A stretch of 64,000 nucleotides of DNA from Daejeonella sp. H1SJ63. GTDB taxonomy: Bacteria > Bacteroidota > Bacteroidia > Sphingobacteriales > Sphingobacteriaceae. A program made the translations under genes and the position numbers. Numbering within the stretch: position 1 is the stretch's first letter; each line of letters opens with the position of its first letter. The stretch is from positions 434,001 through 498,000 of the forward strand of contig NZ_JARKMZ010000028.1 in NCBI RefSeq assembly GCF_029360775.1. Reading direction: 5' to 3'. Shown here in pieces: positions 54,701 through 62,637 of this stretch. The notes under the pieces are model-generated. The model was not told the origin of the DNA. It saw only the letters and a list, made by a program, of their open reading frames with translations, and did not search any database.

Positions 54701-54843
54701 CTAAGTTAAATATTGCATCTGCTTCAAGACCTAAAGCAGTATTATTAAATGGAAAGGCTGTCAGCAATTATACTTACGACAATGCTAAAAAACAAGTTTC
54801 TATACAGATTGCTGAAGGTGAAGGACTAATTAAGATTAATTGA
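51703..54843 (+). CDS. Heparinase II/III-family polysaccharide lyase (copy 3, divergent)
   Basis: A 1046-residue exported protein: Sec signal (NSVLAQ), N-terminal beta domain (ENFEDRELGAWASYPHWQD, ends FGIDDIAFAAARETAF), Ig-like domain, toroid from GKHPRLLFD, and heparinase C-terminal domain. It retains N495, but the following residue is Trp (TSNWLAM) where copies 1 and 2 have the conserved His. The Tyr-rich GYGYNSYSF and H692-x-H694-x-D696 (NHQHIDQG) are kept. This pattern resembles lyases that use Asn as the only neutraliser, so a different uronate epimer or linkage is probable. It lies between the aminosugar and uronate catabolic genes. Confidence 0.85.
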   Translation: MKNLLCLLSLVTGFSANSVLAQTANSQQVAIEPWSYSENFEDRELGAWASYPHWQDIAYNQDFRPKEMVSGDPNISVVQKVTAFTNVDAYAGAQKLLDMYLVPGAKLNFRFYLKSNTPSEFYKVRFAAGDLGKIEYTISNPERNKWVNASVSFEDLLKANPKISGMDKVRIYALAFIAKFPMADPAMPIYFGIDDIAFAAARETAFRFNTPEMYKLPEYAQYIPKKHYFAGDNFVLNGQWPLDAKKVSVEIFSFADQKKSFYKADLVKNGSDWSLKPLKLNFPVGLYLAKLNASNGTSGIATTEFTIHIAPANMAGKHPRLLFDADKKKLLDAKFKQPEFAKVYDDILKNAKEQREKIPVNTLIFDLDQFPKEDWLPTWNAWGNKIYHTGEALRLNARAYAFHGDREAGTYVKDVLIKLSSWPNWTHPWQTNRGRYSEHRTGSWAHRVAEAYDLTYDLMSADESRQIRKAIMANIVDGAHRTYVFNDDVTAATSNWLAMILGGSLMNMASVYADGPDTENLEPYFTGAIIKYNKFINRVVDQKDGAWGEGYGYNSYSFSNMAYSLPSLDNVFKVDLTAPLVGSYNEFIWGGLIKDKLWFEYGDSGGPMGPATFWSFLLEKRREPRLSWFYNFMKKGENYEDVIFNTKGIQEDSPFDENPVKIFREVGTTVFKGGWEKDDFSFVMRSGAFYNHQHIDQGSFWLADKGVIFIEERHLKNSTYYDDPIYQSKLIQPVGHSTILINDNEQSQRTGDHLYHAPGFNDQAYIANFLDGKDAAFSAGNIGELYFDKVKDLSRNVLFIKPRTLLMLDTAVPSDQDAKVTLLYQTAELEHIKAGNDVSNITKKGVTLNIMHLAPKAVETKAVETPHYLYTLQRERHLKKEGMLTVSASTKNKQPLVIANLLTTDGSNGVSEVITEEGNGFVSGVASGKKFAFSTKPGNTYQAAGMETDAAAITWSDDRIFLALVSTFRSKDGSKVISSSSPVSLEISSEGIKYGSNASAKLNIASASRPKAVLLNGKAVSNYTYDNAKKQVSIQIAEGEGLIKIN

Positions 54844-55019
54844 TAGCTTGTTGATTTATTGCAATCAGATTTGAGTTATTTATCATTAAACTGATAAATT
54901 TACACCAATCCTGATAACAGATAATAGTATCAGGTATCAAGATGGAGGCAGCAAATAATGGAATGAACTGCTCTTTCCGATAACAGATAACAGGCAACAG
55001 AAAACAGATAACACAAAAA

Positions 55020-55835
55020 ATGGAAGAATTCTCATTAAAGGATAAAGTAATAATAGTTACAGGAGGTACCGGCATTCTGGGCAATTCATTTATAAACGGA
55101 ATTGTCAAAGCTGGGGGTACAGTTGGTATTCTTGGGAGGAATAAAGATGTGGCTAATGAACGGGCTGATGCAATTAATAAGAATGGTGGTTGTGCAATAG
55201 CCCTGATTGCAGATGCTATGGATGAAGCTCAGCTTATTGATGCAAAGAATAAAGTGCTTGATACATATGGACGTATTGATGGATTGGTAAATGGTGCCGG
55301 TGGAAATCAGCCACATGGAGTTTTATTGCCTGGTGATGATATCTTCAAAATGAACCTTGATGGGATGAAGCAGGTTATGGACCTGAATACCTGGGGAACC
55401 CTGATACCAACCCAGATATTTGGAGAAGCCATGGTTAATACGGTAGAGAAGGGGAGTATTGTTAATATATCATCCATGAATTCTAAACGTGCCATTACAC
55501 GCGTACTAGGTTATAATATGGGTAAGGCAGCTGTAGATTGTTATAATCAGTGGTTTGCTGTTGAACTTGCTAATCGTTATGGCGATCGGATACGTATGAA
55601 TGCTCTGGCTCCGGGGTTCTTCCTGACTGAGCAGAACAGAAATCTTCTGACTAATCCGGATGGTACTTTTACTGAGCGCGGTGAAAAAGTGATCAGAAAT
55701 ACACCGTTTAAGAGATTTGGCCATCCTGATGAATTACAGGGGGCTTTGGTATGGTTATTAAGTGATGCATCCAAATTCGTTACCGGATCTATGGTATGTG
55801 TGGATGGTGGATTTTCAATTTTTGGCGGAGTATAA
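55020..55835 (+). CDS. uxuB: SDR-family D-mannonate oxidoreductase (fructuronate reductase)
   Basis: A 271-residue cytoplasmic short-chain dehydrogenase. The NAD-binding TGGTGILG is at 14-21, NGAG at 91-94, and the catalytic S152, Y165 and K169 (YNMGK). In Bacteroidota this SDR type interconverts D-fructuronate and D-mannonate and replaces the unrelated E. coli UxuB. The assignment rests on its 1-bp TAATG overlap with mannonate dehydratase. KduD-type activity on a diketo-uronate is the main alternative. The symbol is functional, not based on homology to E. coli UxuB. Confidence 0.8.
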   Translation: MEEFSLKDKVIIVTGGTGILGNSFINGIVKAGGTVGILGRNKDVANERADAINKNGGCAIALIADAMDEAQLIDAKNKVLDTYGRIDGLVNGAGGNQPHGVLLPGDDIFKMNLDGMKQVMDLNTWGTLIPTQIFGEAMVNTVEKGSIVNISSMNSKRAITRVLGYNMGKAAVDCYNQWFAVELANRYGDRIRMNALAPGFFLTEQNRNLLTNPDGTFTERGEKVIRNTPFKRFGHPDELQGALVWLLSDASKFVTGSMVCVDGGFSIFGGV

Positions 55836-57037
55836 TGAACACTAATAATACAATTGACACAGCATTTGCTATGCAGCAAACTATGCGCTGGTACGGTCCG
55901 AATGATCCGGTAAGCCTTTCTGATATCCGACAGGCGGGTTGCTCAGGAATTGTTTCTGCCTTACATCATATCCCTAACGGGGAAGTATGGACGGTTGAAG
56001 AGATCGAGAAAAGACGAATAGAAGTCTGGAACGCCGGAATGATCTGGAGTGTAGTTGAAAGTGTACCTGTACATGAAAATATCAAAACTCAAACCGGGCT
56101 TTATCTTAAATACATTGAAAACTACAAGCAAAGTATCAGAAATTTAGCTGCATGCGGTATTAAATGCATTACGTATAATTTTATGCCGGTGCTTGACTGG
56201 ACCAGAACTGATCTGGCTTACACTGTTGAAGATGGTTCAAAAGCACTCCGGTTTGAAAAGGCAGCTTTTATGGCCTTTGATTTATTTATTTTAAAGCGGC
56301 CGGGTTCAGAATCAGATTACACTCCCGAAGAAAGGGAGCGTGCCAGAGTTCGTTTTGCCGGTATGAGTGATCAGGATAAACATCAGCTTACCAGAAATAT
56401 TATTGCAGGTTTGCCAGGAAGTGAAGAAAGTTTCACCATTGAGCAATTCCAGCAGGCTTTGGATACTTATAAAGGAATTGATGCTGCACAACTTCGTCAG
56501 AACCTCATCTATTTTCTTTCTGAAATTATTCCGGTAGCTGATGAATGTGGTGTCAAAATGGTGATTCATCCTGATGATCCTCCTTATGCAATATTAGGGC
56601 TTCCAAGAGTGGTTAGTACAGCAGACGATATCAGTAAACTTATCAGCGCTGTTCCTTCGCTTTCTAATGGACTTTGTTTTTGTACAGGGTCATTTGGTGT
56701 ACGTCAGGATAATGATTTACCGGCGATGGTTGAACAGTTTGCAGATCGAATTAATTTTATTCATCTGAGAAGTACCCGAAGGAATGAACTTGGGGATTTT
56801 TATGAAGATAATCACCTTGACGGTGATGTAGATATGTATGCAGTTGTTAAGCAGCTGGTACAAATATCACAGGCCAGAAAAGTCTCTATTCCAATGAGAC
56901 CGGATCATGGGCACCAGATGCTGGATGATTTGAAGAAAAAAACCAATCCGGGCTATTCAGCAATTGGCAGGCTGCGTGGTTTGGCAGAGTTGAGAGGATT
57001 AGAGTATGGAATAATGCATGGTTTAAATCAGAATTAA
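55835..57037 (+). CDS. uxuA: Mannonate dehydratase
   Basis: A 400-residue TIM-barrel dehydratase that converts D-mannonate to 2-keto-3-deoxygluconate. Family marks: [16 protein letters not shown] at the N terminus, [50 protein letters not shown] and MRPDHGHQM, which supply the metal ligands. The start is the ATG sharing one base with the uxuB stop. A strong terminator follows. KDG kinase and aldolase are not in the window. Confidence 0.93.
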   Translation: MNTNNTIDTAFAMQQTMRWYGPNDPVSLSDIRQAGCSGIVSALHHIPNGEVWTVEEIEKRRIEVWNAGMIWSVVESVPVHENIKTQTGLYLKYIENYKQSIRNLAACGIKCITYNFMPVLDWTRTDLAYTVEDGSKALRFEKAAFMAFDLFILKRPGSESDYTPEERERARVRFAGMSDQDKHQLTRNIIAGLPGSEESFTIEQFQQALDTYKGIDAAQLRQNLIYFLSEIIPVADECGVKMVIHPDDPPYAILGLPRVVSTADDISKLISAVPSLSNGLCFCTGSFGVRQDNDLPAMVEQFADRINFIHLRSTRRNELGDFYEDNHLDGDVDMYAVVKQLVQISQARKVSIPMRPDHGHQMLDDLKKKTNPGYSAIGRLRGLAELRGLEYGIMHGLNQN

Positions 57038-57116
57038 TATTTTTTTCTTAAAAGTTAATATTTAAAAGTTAATATTGAATTAATATAGCCGTATTTAACA
57101 TATTAAAATAATTCAG

Positions 57117-57154
57117 ATCTCCGGTATTCGTGGTAATAACCGGAGATTTTTTTT
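57117..57154 (+). terminator. Intrinsic terminator after uxuA
   Basis: ATCTCCGGT and ACCGGAGAT form a 9-bp stem around a 13-nt loop, running into eight T residues. It ends the uxuB-uxuA transcript before the third regulatory set. Confidence 0.88.
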
Positions 57155-57277
57155 GAATCCGGATAAAGGATAAGAAGATCGTTTTTGCTTGAAAATATTC
57201 TGTAAATGGTTGATTAATTATATATTAGGAATCAATGAAATTGCATAATCTATGGGAACTATTTTTATTGTTAAATA

Positions 57278-57844
57278 ATGAATCATAATCATTCGGAGTT
57301 TAAATTTTGGAATGCTGATGTGAAAGAATTTGAGTTATTATTCAAATCTCATTATGTAAAACTTACTTTTTACGCTAATAAGTTTTTAAACGATATAGAT
57401 ATTTCTAAGGAAATTGCCTCGGAAGCATTAACTTTTCTTTGGGAGAAGAGAGGATCATTGTCATTTACGACTTCAGTTACAGCTTATCTATATAAAATGG
57501 TTCAGAATAAATGCCTGAATTATTTAAAACATCAGCGTATTGAAAATGAATACGTAAGTTACATGATCAGGAATAAACTTCTTGATGAAGTACCTGAACA
57601 TGAAACCAACCCCTATCATGAAAAGGAACTTGCCGAACAGATCAGAAAGGCAATAGATACACTCCCTGAAAAATGCAAGCTTGTATTTGAGATGAGCCGC
57701 TTTGAATATCTGAAGAACAGGGAAATAGCCGAAAAACTCAATATTTCGCAGAATACTGTTGAAAGGCACATCACAATAGCTATTGAAAAGCTTAGAATAA
57801 GCCTTGGGTATACAATCAGTATTCTAATTGCTATGGCCCAATAA
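57278..57844 (+). CDS. ECF-type RNA polymerase sigma factor (set 3)
   Basis: A 188-residue ECF sigma factor. Region 2: FELLFKSHYVKLTFYANKFL and EIASEALTFLWEKRG. Region 4: the helix-turn-helix LKNREIAEKLNISQNTVERH. It starts the third sigma-FecR-SusC-SusD set, about 120 bp after a strong terminator, so it is a new transcription unit. A promoter was not recognised. Confidence 0.92.
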   Translation: MNHNHSEFKFWNADVKEFELLFKSHYVKLTFYANKFLNDIDISKEIASEALTFLWEKRGSLSFTTSVTAYLYKMVQNKCLNYLKHQRIENEYVSYMIRNKLLDEVPEHETNPYHEKELAEQIRKAIDTLPEKCKLVFEMSRFEYLKNREIAEKLNISQNTVERHITIAIEKLRISLGYTISILIAMAQ

Positions 57845-57983
57845 TTTTCCTAAACCATTAATTTTTTATTCCTGAAATGTTAGTATGGAATATACCTTCC
57901 TTCGGAAATAATAACAAAATCTTAATAATAATTTAATATGTGTTGGGGGTACAGCAGTAAACAGTTGTCTTTAATTAACAAGC

Positions 57984-59075
57984 ATGAAAGAAATCGACAA
58001 AGTTTTAATTACTAAGTATGTAACAAGGCAAGCTAACGAGGAGGAAGTTGCCCTGGCTAAGTATTTAATCAGCACCAGTGAAATTCATGAAGAATTCTAT
58101 ATACAGGTATATGAGTCATGGCAGCAGTCTTTACATTATAAGATAGGCTATATTGATTCGGAGAAGGCGTATACTGAATTTATGCACAAATCGAATACCA
58201 GAGATTCAGGCAAAGGCATCATTAAGCAGATGAGCTGGAGAAAGCTCTCGATTGCTGCCGTTTTGCTTGTTTTATGTGCTGTTTCACCTTATTATTTTGA
58301 TAAAAGGCAGTTTAAAGTTAATTCCACATCAGAAATGGCCTTTTCCGAAATTAAAGTCCCTAAAGGATTTGTAAGGAAGCTTGTGCTGCCTGATGGAACA
58401 AAGGTTTCTGTAAATGCAGGGAGTACCCTGAAATATAATATTGACTTTGGTAAAAAAACAAGAACTGTTCATCTGAGCGGTGAAGCCTATTTCGATATTG
58501 CAAAAGGCGATGTACCGTTTATTGTTAATACCGATAACTATACAATCAGGGATATTGGTACTGTATTTAATGTTAAAGCCTATTCAGATGACCTCTCTTT
58601 TGAAACGATGGTTGTTGAAGGAGAAGTGCAGATCGAGGGGAAATTAACAATAGACTCAGATAAGCCACAGAAAGTTTCGGTCAAAAAACAACAGGTTTTC
58701 AAATTGAATTATGCTTCCGGAGAAACTGTTCAGAACCTCTCTGCTAATGATTTTTCAGATATCATTGAGGTTAAGGTTCAGAAACTCACCCCTTCACAGG
58801 TAGAAGAGTATGCCGGGTGGACAGAAGATTTACTGGTATTTGAAGGAAAGTCTTTCCATGAAATAATAAAAATTATGGAAAGAAGGTACGATGTAGACAT
58901 TGTGCTGGAAGACAGTAATCTTAGAAATTATGAATATACAGGAAGCTTTAGAAATATTGATAGTGTAGAGAAAGCATTGAAAATAATGAAAGAAACCACA
59001 GATATAGAATATAATAAAAAGGGTAGGGAAATAACCATTCGCCGGATTGATAACTTAAATGATGAAGGACTATGA
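57984..59075 (+). CDS. FecR-type anti-sigma factor (set 3)
   Basis: A 363-residue inner-membrane anti-sigma factor. Cytoplasmic N terminus, a transmembrane helix at about 88-104 (LSIAAVLLVLCAVSPYYF), FecR domain with LPDGTKVSVNAGSTL and VHLSGEAYFDIAKGDVPF, and C-terminal FHEIIKIMERRYDVDIVLE (DUF4974-like). It should respond to the STN domain of the next SusC. Confidence 0.92.
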   Translation: MKEIDKVLITKYVTRQANEEEVALAKYLISTSEIHEEFYIQVYESWQQSLHYKIGYIDSEKAYTEFMHKSNTRDSGKGIIKQMSWRKLSIAAVLLVLCAVSPYYFDKRQFKVNSTSEMAFSEIKVPKGFVRKLVLPDGTKVSVNAGSTLKYNIDFGKKTRTVHLSGEAYFDIAKGDVPFIVNTDNYTIRDIGTVFNVKAYSDDLSFETMVVEGEVQIEGKLTIDSDKPQKVSVKKQQVFKLNYASGETVQNLSANDFSDIIEVKVQKLTPSQVEEYAGWTEDLLVFEGKSFHEIIKIMERRYDVDIVLEDSNLRNYEYTGSFRNIDSVEKALKIMKETTDIEYNKKGREITIRRIDNLNDEGL

Positions 59076-59100
59076 TATAATAACAACGAATAAAAAATAA

Positions 59101-59124
59101 CCGGAAGTGCGCTAACACTCCCGG
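59101..59124 (+). promoter_or_regulatory. Hairpin between fecR and susC (set 3)
   Basis: CCGG/CCGG and AGTG/CACT pair around CGCTAA with one A-C mismatch. It lies 64 bp before the SusC start, in the same position as the hairpins in sets 1 and 2. Its loop resembles the CGATTAA loop of set 1. Confidence 0.5.
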
Positions 59125-59188
59125 CCGTTCAGTAGTAGCTAATACCCATTGCTTGGGAAGCCAGTATTAACTAATAACACACAAAACT

Positions 59189-62100
59189 ATGAAAATTCTT
59201 TATCAAAATGCAGAATTCGTCTGTCTATTGCGGCGAAAAACCATCCGGGCTATGAAATTAATAGCAATTTTTACTTTAGCAGCAATCTTTCAGCTACGCG
59301 CCGAAGTTCATTCTCAATCATTCAATTTTAATGAAACCAATACGACTGTCAGACAGATGTTTAAACAGATCGAAAAGAATAGTAAATATTCAATTTTTTA
59401 TCGTTTAGATCAGGTTGATCTTGATCAAAAGGTTAATGTGATTACTAATGGTGGAACGATTGAAAATGTTATGAGTCAGGTTTTGCGTAATCAACCATTA
59501 ACTTTTGAGGTGGTTGATCAGGTTGTGGTTATTAAGCTGATTAATACTTCAATTTCGGATGCCAAAGCTATTGTTAAAGGTTTGGTTGTAGATTCTAAAG
59601 GTGAGACTTTGCCCGGAGTTAGTGTAAGAATAAAGGGGACCGCTACAGGTACAACAACAGATATATCGGGAGCTTATAGTCTGAATGCTCCTGATAAAAG
59701 TATTTTGGTTTTTACATATATAGGATATGTAACTCAGGAAGTATCAGTAGATGGAAGAACAAATATTAATGTTACCATGCTTGAAAACCGGCAGTCGCTG
59801 ACTGAAGTTGTGGTGACCGCTTTTGGTGTAACCAAAGCAAAAAGAGGATTAGGTTATGCAGTTCAGGAGGTTCGTGGTCAGGAATTCACTGAGGCCCGAA
59901 TGAATAATGTTGCAAGTGCTTTAACCGGTAAGATTGCAGGAGTTGATGCTACCCAGGTAAACTCTGGGCCCGGAAGTTCCAGCCGTGTAATTATCAGGGG
60001 TAATACCTCATTAAATGGCAATCAGCAGCCTTTATACATAGTTGATGGTATGCCTATTAATAATACAAATCGTGGTGCCGCAACTAATGCTCAGGGTTTG
60101 AATGTTGACCGTGGGGATGGTATTTCGAGTATGAATCCTGATGACATAGCGACTATATCAGTTTTGAAGGGTGGTGCTGCAGCTGCTCTGTATGGCAGTC
60201 AGGCTGCAAATGGAGTTATACTGATTACAACAAAAAGAGGGTATACTCAAAAAGGAGTTGGTATTGAGCTTAGCTCTGATGCGAATTTCGGAGCTCCCTC
60301 TGTTTTCCCAAATTTTCAATATGAATATGGTTCCGGAAATGATGGTGTAAAACCAGCTACTATAGCTGCTGCATTGAGTGCGGGCCGTATATCATTTGGG
60401 GCTAAAATGGATGGCTCAAGTGTGATACAGTTCGACGGGGTAATGCGGCCTTATTCTCCTGTTTACGTTAAACAGAATATTTTGAGTTATTATCAAACAA
60501 GTCAGAATATATCCAATACAGTAGCTTTCAATGCCGGTAATCAGAATATGCAAATGAGATTATCAGTAAGTGATCTTCGTTCAAAAGATAATCAACCTAA
60601 TTCTAAATTTTACAGAAAAACTGTCAACCTGAATGTACAGGGTAAGATGGGTAAAAACGATTTTATAAAACTTGAATCTGGTGTTCAGTATAACATTGTC
60701 CAGGGTGTAAACAGACCCAATGTTGGTTATGCTGAAAGTGCAGCATGGCCTGTTTACCTGGCAGCAAGTACTGTTGATGTCCGGAACTTCAGAGGGCAGG
60801 ATCCGAACCGGCCTGGAATTAATGTAGCAACCGGTAATGAACTGTTGTGGAATCCTGTTCTTCAGGCAACCAACCCTTATTTTACGGCTTATCAAATGGG
60901 TAACAACGACGATCAGCAGCGTTTGATTGGCAGAGCAAGTGTTCAGGTTAATATTTTGCCAAAACTGTTCATTAAAGGAACTGTTGCCAGAGATTTCAGT
61001 TATTATACAGAATCTAATTATGTACCTAAAGGACATGGATTCAGACCTCTTGGCTATTACAATTCTGCGACAGATCAGACTAATAAAACAAATTTCCAGG
61101 CTATAGTAAATTATAATACAAAGTTCCTCTCAGATAAGATCGGATTTAATTTAATGGCAGGTGGAAACAGGGATAAAAATTACAGTGAAAGAAATACTGC
61201 GAATGGTACCGAATGGGTAGTTCCTAATTTTTATAGTGTTTCAAACCTTGTTAACAGAGAACTGGTAAACATTGGACAGGGAGCAGAAGGTATCAATTCT
61301 CTTTTTGGAGAAGCTAATATTGACTATAAAAATGTCCTTTATTTAACTGTAACCGGACGGCAGGACTGGTTTTCAGTATTGAACCCTGGTTTTAATTCTA
61401 TCTTTTATCCGTCTATAGGAGGAGGATTAATTCTTTCTGATGTAGTTAAACTTCCAAAGCTATTTAATTATGCTAAACTTCGTTCTTCATGGGCGCAGGT
61501 TGGAAGTGCTACAGTTGGTGCAGGAAGTATTAACAGGACTTATGCGCTTAATACGGTTAATGCAGATGGTCTTCCTGTTTTAAGTACTCCTAATGAATTG
61601 CAAAATCCAAACATCCGGCCTGTAACTGTAACAACGCTGGAAGGTGGATTCGAAGTCCAAATGCTTGATAGCCGCATAGGTTTAGATGTGAACTATTATT
61701 CAAGAAGAACGACCAACGATATACTTTCACCGCCAATATCCCAGACAACCGGATATTCTGCCGGAAGACAGAATATGGGACTTATCACCAATAAAGGCTG
61801 GGAGATCAGTTTAAATGGTTCTCCGATCAGGAAAGATAATTTCAGCTGGGATATCAATTATAACTTTGGGTATAACCAAAGTAAAATTGTTGAGCTTGCA
61901 GAGGGAATCTCTGTATTGTCATTGGGAACCGGAATTGGTGGTACCAACATGATTAATGCAGTTGGCCTGCCATATTCAACCTTAAGGTCATTTGTAATGA
62001 AGAGAGATGCAAATGGAGTGTTGGTTTATAATAAAGCAACCGGATATGAAGAAAGGGTTGAACAAGATATGGGTGTTGGAAATCCTCCATATTTGATGGG

Positions 62101-62620
62101 TATAGGTAATAATTTCAGATACAAAGCTTTTTCATTAACAATTGATATAGATTCTAAATTTGGTGCTGTAGGTTACAGTAACCTGATTCAATATGCGACC
62201 AGATTTGGCAGTACTCCATTGACTCTTCCGGGAAGAGAGTCGGGTTTAACTGTTAGTGGAGTTGATGTGACTGGTGCACCCTATACAAAGGTATGGTCTG
62301 TTGTAGATCTGGATACGTACTATAATAATTTTGGAAGTGCCTATCCTGGTCAGTTTGTTTACAAAACAGATTTTGTTAAGCTTCGCAGAGCCGTCTTTAA
62401 ATATAATCTTCCTCCAAATCTTCTGAAATATATAAAGGTTCAGGCGGCTTCCTTAGGTATAACAGGATTGAATCTGGCAACACTTTATCAGGATAAGCGC
62501 ATTAAAGAAGCTGGTGTTGATCCTGAAATACAGTCAACCGTAGGTAACGCACAGGGAACCCAGGGAGTTGCCGGACCGAGAACCAGAAATATAGGCTTTA
62601 ATCTGAATGTAAGATTCTAA
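59189..62620 (+). CDS. SusC/RagA-family TonB-dependent transporter with STN domain (set 3)
   Basis: A 1143-residue outer-membrane receptor. Signal ends near AEVHSQ; STN domain (VRQMFKQIEKNSKYSIFYRL), carboxypeptidase-regulatory-like VKGLVVDSKGETLPGVSVR, plug (LTEVVVTAFGVTKAKRG, RVIIRGNTSLNGN, LYIVDGMPINN) and barrel ending NIGFNLNVRF. It is closer to the set-1 SusC (same SKGETLPGVSVR and VTALG/VTAFG motifs) than to set 2. An inner ATG at residue 22 (MKLIAIFTLAA) is an alternative start. Confidence 0.95.
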   Translation: MKILYQNAEFVCLLRRKTIRAMKLIAIFTLAAIFQLRAEVHSQSFNFNETNTTVRQMFKQIEKNSKYSIFYRLDQVDLDQKVNVITNGGTIENVMSQVLRNQPLTFEVVDQVVVIKLINTSISDAKAIVKGLVVDSKGETLPGVSVRIKGTATGTTTDISGAYSLNAPDKSILVFTYIGYVTQEVSVDGRTNINVTMLENRQSLTEVVVTAFGVTKAKRGLGYAVQEVRGQEFTEARMNNVASALTGKIAGVDATQVNSGPGSSSRVIIRGNTSLNGNQQPLYIVDGMPINNTNRGAATNAQGLNVDRGDGISSMNPDDIATISVLKGGAAAALYGSQAANGVILITTKRGYTQKGVGIELSSDANFGAPSVFPNFQYEYGSGNDGVKPATIAAALSAGRISFGAKMDGSSVIQFDGVMRPYSPVYVKQNILSYYQTSQNISNTVAFNAGNQNMQMRLSVSDLRSKDNQPNSKFYRKTVNLNVQGKMGKNDFIKLESGVQYNIVQGVNRPNVGYAESAAWPVYLAASTVDVRNFRGQDPNRPGINVATGNELLWNPVLQATNPYFTAYQMGNNDDQQRLIGRASVQVNILPKLFIKGTVARDFSYYTESNYVPKGHGFRPLGYYNSATDQTNKTNFQAIVNYNTKFLSDKIGFNLMAGGNRDKNYSERNTANGTEWVVPNFYSVSNLVNRELVNIGQGAEGINSLFGEANIDYKNVLYLTVTGRQDWFSVLNPGFNSIFYPSIGGGLILSDVVKLPKLFNYAKLRSSWAQVGSATVGAGSINRTYALNTVNADGLPVLSTPNELQNPNIRPVTVTTLEGGFEVQMLDSRIGLDVNYYSRRTTNDILSPPISQTTGYSAGRQNMGLITNKGWEISLNGSPIRKDNFSWDINYNFGYNQSKIVELAEGISVLSLGTGIGGTNMINAVGLPYSTLRSFVMKRDANGVLVYNKATGYEERVEQDMGVGNPPYLMGIGNNFRYKAFSLTIDIDSKFGAVGYSNLIQYATRFGSTPLTLPGRESGLTVSGVDVTGAPYTKVWSVVDLDTYYNNFGSAYPGQFVYKTDFVKLRRAVFKYNLPPNLLKYIKVQAASLGITGLNLATLYQDKRIKEAGVDPEIQSTVGNAQGTQGVAGPRTRNIGFNLNVRF

Positions 62621-62637
62621 ACATTAAATCTAAGAAG

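Noticed and set aside
4454-54843. Assigning the three lyases to specific PL families
   Set aside because: The shared heparinase II/III fold covers several PL families with different substrates; motifs read by eye do not separate them.
55796-55834. Upstream start for mannonate dehydratase
   Set aside because: Lies inside uxuB; the TAATG overlap gives the natural family N terminus.
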